From: Chloroflexota bacterium
Lineage (GTDB): Bacteria > Chloroflexota > Anaerolineae > Aggregatilineales > Phototrophicaceae
Direction of reading: 5' to 3'
Assembly: GCA_023430545.1 (NCBI GenBank)
Contig: JAEZAF010000172.1
Span: 1-36,631, forward strand
Length of the DNA: 36,631 nt
A program made the position numbers and the translations under genes. Position 1 is the stretch's first letter; each line of letters opens with the position of its first letter. The notes beneath the pieces were generated by a model. The model saw only the letters and a program-made list of their open reading frames with translations. It ran no database searches and was not told the origin of the DNA. Below are positions 15,778 through 23,990 of the stretch, one piece after another.

Positions 15778-16815
15778 ATGAACAGTTCAATACCGGCGGT
15801 ACATGTCGATCAGCTTGTGAAAACCTATACCGTCCCGGAACGTGAAGCCGGGATGAAGGCCGCGCTTCAAAGTCTCATCCGGCGCAAGACCCGCGAAGTG
15901 AAGGCGGTCAACAATATCAGCTTTCAGGTTGCACAGGGGGAAATCGTCGGCTTTCTGGGGCCGAACGGCGCTGGCAAGACGACCACGCTCAAGATGCTCT
16001 CCGGGCTGCTGTATCCTACCGGCGGAAACGTGCGCGTGCTGGGCTATGAACCGTCCCGGCGTGAACGTGAATTCCTGAGCCACATCACACTGGTGATGGG
16101 CCAGCGCAACCAACTGGTCTGGGACATCCCGGCAGCAGACTCGTTTGAACTGAACCGTGCGATTTATAACATCCCGCAGGAACAGTTCAAACAGACGCTG
16201 GATGAACTGGTGGAGCTGCTCGACCTCGGCCCACTGATGACCAAGCCAGTGCGCAATCTGTCACTGGGTGAGCGTATGAAGTGCGAGATCGCAGGCGCAC
16301 TGCTGCACCGTCCGAAAGTGCTGTTTCTGGACGAGCCAACGATCGGGCTGGATGTCACCGCGCAGCGCCGCATCCGTGAATTCATCCGCGAGTACAACCA
16401 GCGTCACGGGGCTGCTGTACTGCTGACGAGCCACTATATGGCCGATGTCGAGGCGCTGGCGAAGCGAGTGGTTGTCATCCATCACGGGCGGATCATCTTC
16501 GACGGGCAGCTTGCGGAACTGGCGCAGCGCTTCCACGCGCACAAGACGATTGTCGTCAAACCCGGTGACGAACCACTGGACCCGGCACAGCTTGCGGCCT
16601 ACGGCGAACTGGTGGGCAGCGACCCGACCCAGTACAGTATCCGTGTCCCCCGGCAGGATGCGACCCGCGTGACGGCGCGTATACTGTCCGAACTGCCGAT
16701 TACCGATGTCAGCATCACCGACCCGCCGATTGAAGAAGCCATCGAGCGCATTTTCGATACGCCCGATGACCTGAACGAGCCGCAGTCCGCCGCGCCTGTC
16801 ACGCAGCAGGCCTAG
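15778..16815 (+). CDS. ABC-2 type exporter ATP-binding protein (COG4586-like)
   Basis: A 345-residue ABC ATPase. It shows Walker A GPNGAGKTT (61-69), the signature LSLGERMKCEIAGALLHRPK (161-180), Walker B VLFLDEPTIGLD (181-192) and the switch His in LLTSHYMADVEALAKR (219). The signature LSLGERMK and an extended C-terminal domain are characteristic of the uncharacterised COG4586 family, which pairs with permeases of COG4587 and COG3694, exactly what follows here. The open frame extends to 15676, but GGAG sits seven bases before the ATG at 15778. First gene of a run of six closely spaced genes. Substrate unknown. Confidence 0.93.
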   Translation: MNSSIPAVHVDQLVKTYTVPEREAGMKAALQSLIRRKTREVKAVNNISFQVAQGEIVGFLGPNGAGKTTTLKMLSGLLYPTGGNVRVLGYEPSRREREFLSHITLVMGQRNQLVWDIPAADSFELNRAIYNIPQEQFKQTLDELVELLDLGPLMTKPVRNLSLGERMKCEIAGALLHRPKVLFLDEPTIGLDVTAQRRIREFIREYNQRHGAAVLLTSHYMADVEALAKRVVVIHHGRIIFDGQLAELAQRFHAHKTIVVKPGDEPLDPAQLAAYGELVGSDPTQYSIRVPRQDATRVTARILSELPITDVSITDPPIEEAIERIFDTPDDLNEPQSAAPVTQQA

Positions 16816-16825
16816 CGCATCCCGG

Positions 16826-17629
16826 ATGAACCATCTGCTGCGCCTGTATCAGGCGTTTTCCAGGGTCGAAATGGCGGTCAAGACGCAGTATCGCGTCAAT
16901 TCATTTCTGTGGCTGGCGGGGCTGCTGGCCGAGCCGGTAGTCTATCTCAGCGTCTGGGTTAACGTGGCACAGACACAGGGTGGCAGTGTGCAGGGATACA
17001 ACGCGCAGGATTTCGCCGCGTACTACCTGACCTTTTTAGTCGTGCGACAGTTCACAGTTGCTCCTAGTCCGTATCGGTTTGCCAGACGTATCCGCACGGG
17101 TGAAATGTCCTCCCTGCTGCTTCGTCCGGTACATCCCATCCATGCCGATTTCGCGGATGCCAACTGCACCAGACTGGCCTCAATTCCGGCGCTGGTGATC
17201 ATCGTCCTTGCCGTCAGCGTGCTGTTTCAGGTGCGTTTACAGACCGAATGGTGGGCCGTGGCTGCATTTCCGCTGACAGTATTGCTGGCTGGGGTGGTGC
17301 GCTTCATCTTCCAGTGGACATTCGCACTGATCGCCTTCTGGACGACGCGGATTGATGCCGTATGGGGGTTCTACGCCACCACACAGACTTTCCTCGGTGG
17401 TGCGCTTGCGCCATTGGATCTGCTGCCGATCCCGCTGCAGACGCTGGCACTGGCACTGCCCTTTCGCTGGTTCTTCAATTTTCCTGTCGAAGTGCTGATC
17501 GGCAAAGTCAGTTGGGATGGCCTGTGGAGCGGCATCCTGATCCAGTGCGCCTGGATTGGGATTAGCCTGCTGACACTGCATCTGGTCTGGCCGACGGCTG
17601 TCAAACGTTACGCCGCTGTTGGAGGATAA
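16826..17629 (+). CDS. ABC-2 exporter permease, paralogue 1
   Basis: A 267-residue membrane protein with about six helices. It shares with the next two genes the pattern QYR...P(V/I)YL, GFAAYY-like DFAAYYLT, RIRTGEMSSLLLRPVHPIHAD, ALIAFWTTR, LAPL(D/E)LLP, ALPFRW..(N/A)FPVEV and the C-terminal RYAAVGG. Unlike its two sisters it lacks the (E/Q)NI(G/S)YK block after HPIHAD and has ADANCTRL there, suggesting divergence or partial loss of constraint. It starts ten bases after the ATPase stop. Confidence 0.9.
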   Translation: MNHLLRLYQAFSRVEMAVKTQYRVNSFLWLAGLLAEPVVYLSVWVNVAQTQGGSVQGYNAQDFAAYYLTFLVVRQFTVAPSPYRFARRIRTGEMSSLLLRPVHPIHADFADANCTRLASIPALVIIVLAVSVLFQVRLQTEWWAVAAFPLTVLLAGVVRFIFQWTFALIAFWTTRIDAVWGFYATTQTFLGGALAPLDLLPIPLQTLALALPFRWFFNFPVEVLIGKVSWDGLWSGILIQCAWIGISLLTLHLVWPTAVKRYAAVGG

Positions 17630-17635
17630 CCGACG

Positions 17636-18514
17636 ATGAGCAATGCAAGCCAGCCAAGCCAGCCGTTACAGCCCGTTTCACCCATCTCCGCACCTGCGGA
17701 TCGACCCTCGCGGGGAAATCTTCAGGATATCTATGTGACCTTTTTCCGCAAGACGCTGATGGAGATGTCGCAGTACCGGGCCAATCTCGCCATCTGGATT
17801 CTGAGCCTGATCGCCGAGCCGATCATCTACATGACGATCTGGACGACAATCGCACAGCAGCAGGGTGGCAGCGTACAGGGTATCACGGCAGGTGAGTTCG
17901 CCGCTTATTACATCACGTGGATGCTGGCGCGGCACTTCGCGGTCACCCTCTCGCCAGAAGCGATCAGCTGGCGGGTGCGCTCGGGCACTTTCTCCGGCCT
18001 GCTGATGCGCCCTGTCCATCCAATACACGCCGATGTTGGCGAGAATATCGGTTATAAGCTGGTCGCGCTGCCGATCATCCTCCTGGCGATGCTCGGACTG
18101 GCACTGGTCTTCCCGCCAACCTTCACGCTCCAGTGGTGGACGGTGCTGGCATTCATCCCGGCGATGATGCTGGCGTTCTTCATCCGTTTTCTGTCGCACT
18201 GGATTCTGGGGCTGATCGCTTTCTGGACGACCCGTGCGAGCGCCATTTATGAGATGTTCTTCGTCGCCGAGATCTTCCTGACCGGGCGGCTGGCCCCACT
18301 GGAACTGCTGCCGGACTGGATCATCACGCTGGCGAGTGTGCTGCCCTTCCGCTGGATGCTCTCGTTCCCGGTCGAGGTGCTGCTGGGACGCATCGCGCCG
18401 CAGGATCTATGGGTCGGCTTCGGCGCACAGCTCATCTGGCTGGCGATCATGCTGGTGCTCCTGAACATCGTCTGGAAGGCGGCGACCCGCCATTATTCAG
18501 CCGTCGGTGCGTAA
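17636..18514 (+). CDS. ABC-2 exporter permease, paralogue 2
   Basis: A 292-residue permease with a polar, Ser/Pro/Gln-rich N-terminal extension of about 35 residues before the first helix. Shared family blocks include QYRANLAIW, GEFAAYYITWM, RVRSGTFSGLLMRPVHPIHAD followed by VGENIGYK, GLIAFWTTR, LAPLELLP and LPFRWMLSFPVEVLLGR, ending RHYSAVGA. GGAGG lies about ten bases before the ATG, at the end of the previous gene, implying coupled translation. Confidence 0.9.
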   Translation: MSNASQPSQPLQPVSPISAPADRPSRGNLQDIYVTFFRKTLMEMSQYRANLAIWILSLIAEPIIYMTIWTTIAQQQGGSVQGITAGEFAAYYITWMLARHFAVTLSPEAISWRVRSGTFSGLLMRPVHPIHADVGENIGYKLVALPIILLAMLGLALVFPPTFTLQWWTVLAFIPAMMLAFFIRFLSHWILGLIAFWTTRASAIYEMFFVAEIFLTGRLAPLELLPDWIITLASVLPFRWMLSFPVEVLLGRIAPQDLWVGFGAQLIWLAIMLVLLNIVWKAATRHYSAVGA

Positions 18515-18619
18515 TACGCAGCGTCCGGTGCATGACCCTGACCATACAGTGTTTGTCAAAGCCGCTATAACAGCTCGGCTTGAGAAGCGCTTCACAAACA
18601 GATTCACAGCAGGAAATCG

Positions 18620-19423
18620 ATGCTTTCAAGATTATGGAATTACTATCAGATCCAGTTTCAGACCACGCTGGCGACACAGCTTCAGTACCGTGTTGGCCTG
18701 ATGATCTGGATGATCGACCTTGTGCTGACACCGACCATTTACCTGATTGTGTGGCAGACGACGGTCGGAGAAGGCCAGATCGCGGGATTTACGGCGGGCG
18801 GATTCGCCGCCTATTACATCACACTGATGGTCGTGGATCATCTGACGCAGCAGTGGGCGATGTGGGAATTCGAGTACCGCATCCGCACGGGTGAGATCTC
18901 GCAGTGGATGCTGCGGCCCTTTCATCCCGTCCACCGCGACATCGTCCAGAATATCAGTTATAAGATCCTGATGTTGATCGTACTGATCCCGGCGGTCATC
19001 CTGCTGACCATCGTGTTCAGGCCGGATTTCAGTGGAACGACGTTCGCATCGGCGCTGCTGACGATCCCGGCGATCCTGCTGGCAGGGGCGCTTTCATTCA
19101 CACTGGGCTGGATCATCGGGATGGTGGCCTTCTGGACGACGCGCACGCAGGCCATCAACAACCTGTATTTCATCGTCATCCTGTTCAGCGCCGGTCAGCT
19201 TGCGCCGCTTGAAGTGATGCCGGAAGCGGTGCAGGCGATTGCGGCTGCGCTGCCCTTTCGCTGGGTGCTGGCCTTTCCAGTCGAAGTGTTTCTGGGACGG
19301 GTCGCACCTGCACAGGCACTGACAGGCTATCTGATTCAGGCGCTGTGGCTGGCGGCATCAGTTATCATCTTTAACGTCATGTGGCGATTCGCGGTGCGGC
19401 GTTACAGCGCCGTCGGAGGTTAA
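18620..19423 (+). CDS. ABC-2 exporter permease, paralogue 3
   Basis: A 267-residue permease and the third tandem paralogue: QYRVGLMIW, GGFAAYYITLM, RIRTGEISQWMLRPFHPVHRD followed by IVQNISYK, GMVAFWTTR, LAPLEVMP, LPFRWVLAFPVEVFLGR and RRYSAVGG. AGGAAA precedes the ATG by a few bases. The 105-base gap before it is the largest in the operon and contains no clear hairpin or promoter. Confidence 0.9.
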   Translation: MLSRLWNYYQIQFQTTLATQLQYRVGLMIWMIDLVLTPTIYLIVWQTTVGEGQIAGFTAGGFAAYYITLMVVDHLTQQWAMWEFEYRIRTGEISQWMLRPFHPVHRDIVQNISYKILMLIVLIPAVILLTIVFRPDFSGTTFASALLTIPAILLAGALSFTLGWIIGMVAFWTTRTQAINNLYFIVILFSAGQLAPLEVMPEAVQAIAAALPFRWVLAFPVEVFLGRVAPAQALTGYLIQALWLAASVIIFNVMWRFAVRRYSAVGG

Positions 19424-19432
19424 ATAACGCAG

Positions 19433-20218
19433 ATGTCCTACCTTAAAATCATTGGGCTTTACCTGAGAATCGGCATTCTGAACGAGCTTCAGTACCGCAC
19501 CAACTTCTTTGTGCAGTTGTTTCAATCCGCACTCGGACTCATCGTCGCGCTTGGCGGTCTGGCAATCGTCTACGACCATACGACCAACCTCAACGGCTGG
19601 ACACAGCCGGAACTGCTGGCGGTGGTGGGAGTCTATTTCATCGTCGGCGGCTTCATCGGCACGCTGATTCAGCCGAGTATGCAGCTTCTGATGGAAGACA
19701 TCCGTCAGGGCACGCTGGATTTCGCCATCCTCAAGCCGGTCGAGACACAGGTACTGATCAGCGTGCGGCAGGTACAGATCTGGAAGATGGTCGATGTCGG
19801 CATCGGGCTGGTACTGGTCGCGATTGGGCTGTCTCAGCTCAGCATTCAGCTTAACCCGACCCAACTGCTGCTGTTTCTGGTGCTGCTGGTGGCAGGGTTG
19901 ATGATTGTCTACAGCTTCTGGCTGATACTGGCGACGTTTGCTTTCTGGTTCATCCGCATCGACAACATTCTGGTGATCTTCCAGAGCATGTATGAGGCCG
20001 GACGCTGGCCGGTGCGCATCTATCCGGGCTGGCTTCAGTTCACGCTGACGTTTCTGGTGCCGGTGGCCTTCGCCGTGACCGTGCCGGTGGAAGCACTCAC
20101 CAACCGCCTCACAACCGAGACCTTTATCGGCGCACTGGCGCTGGCGGTATTTATGCTGACGGCGTCGCACTTCTTCTGGCGCTTCGGCATCCGGTCTTAC
20201 AGCGGTGCGTCTGCGTGA
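19433..20218 (+). CDS. ABC-2 exporter permease, COG3694-like
   Basis: A 261-residue permease distinct from the three before it. It starts MSYLKIIGLYLRIGILNELQYRTNFF and carries FIVGGFIGTLIQPSMQLLMEDIRQGTLDFAILKPVETQ, with RQGTLDF..LKP corresponding to the RxGxxS..LRP of the sisters, and the end FGIRSYSGASA. COG3694-type proteins are the usual second half of COG4586/4587 exporters. GGAGG lies upstream at the end of the previous gene. Confidence 0.9.
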   Translation: MSYLKIIGLYLRIGILNELQYRTNFFVQLFQSALGLIVALGGLAIVYDHTTNLNGWTQPELLAVVGVYFIVGGFIGTLIQPSMQLLMEDIRQGTLDFAILKPVETQVLISVRQVQIWKMVDVGIGLVLVAIGLSQLSIQLNPTQLLLFLVLLVAGLMIVYSFWLILATFAFWFIRIDNILVIFQSMYEAGRWPVRIYPGWLQFTLTFLVPVAFAVTVPVEALTNRLTTETFIGALALAVFMLTASHFFWRFGIRSYSGASA

Positions 20219-21750
20219 GATCCGGTCGTCACCTGCTGGTCCTGCTGATCGCGCTTGGTGGGATGACTGCCACCGTTTCCGCGCATCCGGTCGTCACACC
20301 TAATGAGACTGTCAGCGCAGCGGGAATGATCACCGGTCTGCTGCGGACGCTCTCACTGGCGCTGACCGCTGGCTGGGCGGCTTACCATCTGCTGGATCGT
20401 GAGACCGTTCTCCATCGGCGGGGGTATGCGGTCGGTCTGATTCTGATTCTGATCTCGTTATGGTCGGATATGGCGTGGTATGCCGCATGGCTGAATGAAT
20501 CAGGCATCGAGTATCTTTACTTCAGCCCGTACCTGCCGACCATTGCGCTGCAATCGGAACATGCGCCGCTTTGGGCGCTGCGGATCATTGCTGTGCTGAT
20601 GCTGGCTGCACCATTGTTCAATACAGCATCTGGCATGCGCTGGCTGGCACTTATCGGCGGGGCGCTGGTATCGCTGGCATCGGTTACGCTTTCCGTGCTG
20701 CCTGATGCCCAAACGACCGCGATCATCACCCAGCAGGCGGAAATCCCACGATCGGCACTGCTTGCCCGGTCTGCCGGACAGGGGCTTCACCTCTATCTGG
20801 CGGCGCTGTGGGCCGGTGGACTGATTTTCGCGCTGTGGGGTGTTCGCTCACATCCGACCGGCAGGCGAACTTTTCTCCGTTATACGCAGTGGCTGCTGGC
20901 GGTAATGGCTGTCACTGGAATGCTGCTGGCATGGCTGTACGCTGGCAGCCTGACCGCCCTGCTTCAGACCGGCTACGGCGGACTGACACTGCTTAAAGCG
21001 GGTGTCATCCTCGGCCTGATGATGGTTGGGATGCGATGGTCATCACGATCAACAAATGAGAGCCGCCTCAGCCTGACGATACAGATCGTGCTGATTGCGA
21101 TCGCGCTGGTGGCGTCGGCCATGCTCGGTACGCTGGACAGTGCGCGCCGTGTCGCGGAATGGCGGGCCGACGAATACTTCCACAGCTTCGATAATTCCTT
21201 CTACGATGCACAGATTGTCCGCCCGCTGGAAATCAACCTGATGATAATCCCTGGACTGACCGGACAGAATCGGCTGATTGTGACCCTGATCGACAGCGAA
21301 GTCGGCACACGGCTGGACGATGCACAGTCCGTTACCCTCTCGCTGACGAATGCACAGCCCCCTGAGCCACTCATCCTCACACTGGAAGCGGCAGGCGATG
21401 GCAATTACGTGACAGTCGCAGCGCTTGAATCCGCCGGGGAGTGGCAGGCACGGGCCGATGTCAGCCGCGCCGAGATCACCCGCAGTGCGGATTTCATCTT
21501 TAGCCTGAATGTCCCGCCGCCCGATCTGCCCGACCTGCTCAGCGTTGAAACGACGGAACCTGTCACGCCATTCGATCGCGTTATCAGCGCCGTCAGTGGT
21601 CTGCTGCTGCTTGGGCTGGGGATCACGGAGAGCGTGCGCTATCGGAGAGCATCCGTGAGAGATCGGACACCTTCCCCACTGCTGACATCGGTACTGGCGG
21701 GGCTTTGCAACCTGACCGGAGTGTGTCTTTTCATCACAGGTGTGTTATAA
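20215..21750 (+). CDS. CopD-domain membrane protein with extra C-terminal region
   Basis: A 511-residue polytopic membrane protein starting at a GTG that overlaps the preceding stop codon by four bases, so it is translationally coupled to the exporter operon. A signal-anchor or signal peptide (first 23 residues, ending VSAHP) precedes several helices. Residues about 190-305 resemble the CopD domain: GLHLYLAALWAGGLIFALW, FLRYTQWLLAVMAVTGMLLAWLYAGS, LLKAGVILGLMMVGMRW. A soluble extracytoplasmic region of roughly 330-440 (beta-rich, LEINLMIIPGLTGQNRLIVTLID) and a last pair of helices follow. CopD proteins are linked to copper uptake, but no CopC or copper gene is near; the functional label is weak. 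Confidence 0.75.
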   Translation: MRSGRHLLVLLIALGGMTATVSAHPVVTPNETVSAAGMITGLLRTLSLALTAGWAAYHLLDRETVLHRRGYAVGLILILISLWSDMAWYAAWLNESGIEYLYFSPYLPTIALQSEHAPLWALRIIAVLMLAAPLFNTASGMRWLALIGGALVSLASVTLSVLPDAQTTAIITQQAEIPRSALLARSAGQGLHLYLAALWAGGLIFALWGVRSHPTGRRTFLRYTQWLLAVMAVTGMLLAWLYAGSLTALLQTGYGGLTLLKAGVILGLMMVGMRWSSRSTNESRLSLTIQIVLIAIALVASAMLGTLDSARRVAEWRADEYFHSFDNSFYDAQIVRPLEINLMIIPGLTGQNRLIVTLIDSEVGTRLDDAQSVTLSLTNAQPPEPLILTLEAAGDGNYVTVAALESAGEWQARADVSRAEITRSADFIFSLNVPPPDLPDLLSVETTEPVTPFDRVISAVSGLLLLGLGITESVRYRRASVRDRTPSPLLTSVLAGLCNLTGVCLFITGVL

Positions 21751-21800
21751 AGAATCGGATGTCATATTACCTACTGTCTCAGAATCCGATTTAAATCCCA

Positions 21801-23891
21801 ATGATCCCTTTCAGTTTACCTCCTTCGCTGAGAAGCGCCCGTCAGGTCCTGTTCTCTGATTCGACGCGGCTGCTGTGGTTCTCAATCCCAGTCGGCATCC
21901 TGACGGCACTGCTGATCTACGGCTTTCATATCGGCATCGAGGCCGTTCACCTGATCTTTCAGGAAACGCTCGCGCATGACCTGTTAGGGCCGGTGATCGG
22001 CAGCTTCGGGATCGTTGTCGCGCTGGCGCTGGCGGGCCTGATCGTCGGCTTTATCATGCAGCGCTTCGTCGGGCATGAGCGCTATCACGGTGTGACCAGC
22101 ATCATCGAGTCAGTCGCGCTGACCGGTGGCCGGCTGCCTTACCGTAAAATGCCATTCAAGGCGCTGGCATCGATCATCACCCTCGGAGCGGGCGGTTCCG
22201 CTGGTCCCGAAGATCCCAGCGTGCAGATCGGTTCGAATCTGGCTTCATGGCTGGGAAATCGCACGCGCCTGTCGGAAGAAGAGGTACGTCTGCTGGTGGC
22301 GGCGGGTGGAGCCAGCGCGATTGCCGCGGCTTTCAACGCACCGATTGCGGGGGTGTTCTTCGCGCTGGAGGTGATCCTCAACGGCGTTTTTAATACCAGC
22401 GCTTTCGGCTCGATCGTGCTGTCGGCGGTCATCGCTTCTGCTGTGACTAACGGCATCCACAGCACAGGTACTGAAGCGGTCGGCCCATTGAATTACGTCC
22501 TCGAACATCCGGCGGAGATTCTGCTGTTTCTGCCGTTAGGTGTTTTACTGGCGATCCCCTCCGCCGGATTTGTTCACCTGGTGTACTGGCAGCGGAGTCT
22601 CTGGCATCATCTGGACCGGCGTATCCCGATTCCACTCAAGACCGCACTGGCCGGGGTGATGGTCGGGCTGGTGGGGCTGGCCCTTCCGCAGATTCTCGGC
22701 ACAGGCCGCGAGACGATGAATGCGGTGCTGGCCGGTGAGCTTCAGTTCGGCTTCTGGCTGTTGATGATGATCGGCGCGGTCAAAATGCTGATGACGGCGG
22801 TCACGCTCGGCGGCGGTTTTGTCGGTGGTGTGTTCGCGCCTTCCCTCTTTATCGGGACGATGTTCGGTGCGGCCTACGGTCAGGGGCTGCACGCGCTGAT
22901 TCCGTCTATCGACGCGCAGGCGTATGCCATCGCCGGAATGGCCGGGATGATGAGTGGCGTACTGCGCGCACCGATCACGGCGATCATGATCGTGTTCGAA
23001 CTCACCAACGACTACCGACTGATCCTGCCGATTATGCTGACGACCATCATCTGTATGGTGCTGGCCGAACGACTGTCCGCTGAAGGGATTTACAAGACCG
23101 CCCTGCGCCGTGCCGGGGTGCATCTGCGTGAAGGAATCGAGCTGGATGTCATGCAGACGGTCACGGTGGGGGATGTCATGCATACGCCCGCCCCGTTTAT
23201 CTCGCAGATGGCCTCGCTCTCGACACTGCGCGAGTATCTGCGGTCGGTCGGGATGCGCGGTGTCGCTGTTACTGACGAAAAAGGCCGGCTGGTGGGTATC
23301 GTCACCATGCGCGACCTTCAGGCCGCCTTCGAGCGCAACCCGAACCCTGATCTGAGAGTGAAGGACATCATGACGCAGTCACCGTTCACGGCCTATCCCT
23401 TTGAGACGGTGTGGACTGCACTTAACCGCATGGGGGCGGCGGATATTGGCCGTCTGCCTGTGGTCGATGCGAGTACAGGCGAACTCGTCGGCATCTTCCG
23501 GCGTCAGAATATCGTGCAGGCTTACAACCAGTCGATTACACGGCGGGCTGAAGAACAGCGCGAAGTCGAACACCTGCGCCTGCAAACCCTGACCGGCGCA
23601 CACGTGATTGAAATCCATGTCGAAGAGAAGGCACTGCTGGCGGGTAAACGGCTGTCAGAGATCCTCTGGCCGGCGGATAGTGTGATCGCGGCGATTCAGC
23701 GCGGTGGCAAACTGATCGTACCGCACGGTCACACCACGATCAATCCGGGGGATGTGCTGACGATCGTGGCAGAACCAGAAGCCGACCGCGATATCGAGGA
23801 GATTGCCAGCGCGGTACGCGGATCGAAACTGCGGGATACCGTCCTCAAACCAACAGCAGATGAACCTGATACCGGATCATCCGCTGACTGA
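21801..23891 (+). CDS. ClC-type chloride channel/transporter with CBS pair and RCK_C domain
   Basis: A 696-residue ClC protein. Residues 20-425 form the membrane domain with GSAGPEDPSVQIG (132-144; gate Glu137) and GGGFVGGVFAPSLFIG (337-352). In the canonical motif a glycine follows the gate glutamate (GxEGP); here it is Asp138. The usual GSGIP block is replaced by YHGVTSII (95-102). Two CBS domains follow (about 453-512 and 520-577), and then an RCK_C/TrkA-C-like domain (600-670: HVIEIHVEE, ALLAGKRLSEI, INPGDVLTIVAEP). Such tails usually sense nucleotides or ligands. Whether it is a channel or a proton exchanger is not clear from sequence. No good ribosome site precedes the ATG. Confidence 0.9.
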   Translation: MIPFSLPPSLRSARQVLFSDSTRLLWFSIPVGILTALLIYGFHIGIEAVHLIFQETLAHDLLGPVIGSFGIVVALALAGLIVGFIMQRFVGHERYHGVTSIIESVALTGGRLPYRKMPFKALASIITLGAGGSAGPEDPSVQIGSNLASWLGNRTRLSEEEVRLLVAAGGASAIAAAFNAPIAGVFFALEVILNGVFNTSAFGSIVLSAVIASAVTNGIHSTGTEAVGPLNYVLEHPAEILLFLPLGVLLAIPSAGFVHLVYWQRSLWHHLDRRIPIPLKTALAGVMVGLVGLALPQILGTGRETMNAVLAGELQFGFWLLMMIGAVKMLMTAVTLGGGFVGGVFAPSLFIGTMFGAAYGQGLHALIPSIDAQAYAIAGMAGMMSGVLRAPITAIMIVFELTNDYRLILPIMLTTIICMVLAERLSAEGIYKTALRRAGVHLREGIELDVMQTVTVGDVMHTPAPFISQMASLSTLREYLRSVGMRGVAVTDEKGRLVGIVTMRDLQAAFERNPNPDLRVKDIMTQSPFTAYPFETVWTALNRMGAADIGRLPVVDASTGELVGIFRRQNIVQAYNQSITRRAEEQREVEHLRLQTLTGAHVIEIHVEEKALLAGKRLSEILWPADSVIAAIQRGGKLIVPHGHTTINPGDVLTIVAEPEADRDIEEIASAVRGSKLRDTVLKPTADEPDTGSSAD

Positions 23892-23897
23892 GAAAAG

Positions 23898-23962
23898 GCG
23901 GATACGGCAGTGCCGTGTCCCTACAAGTTACATGTATGTATCACATGCAAAATACAGGGACA
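23898..23962. repeat. Dispersed hairpin with TGTCCCTAC, copy 3, plus inverted AGGGACA
   Basis: GGATACGGCA and TGCCGTGTCC form a hairpin, followed by CTACAA. The TGTCCCT arm (23916-23922) can also pair with AGGGACA (23956-23962), as in the copy at 836-882. It lies between the convergent ClC and CorA-like genes and may act as a terminator for both, though no long T-run is present. Confidence 0.6.
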
Positions 23963-23990
23963 GCGGACACGTTTCAGTAACGCACCCTTG

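Noticed and set aside
19358..20170. A 270-codon minus-strand frame opposite the fourth permease
   Set aside because: His/Gln-rich translation typical of the reverse of a membrane-protein gene; the plus-strand permease is well supported.
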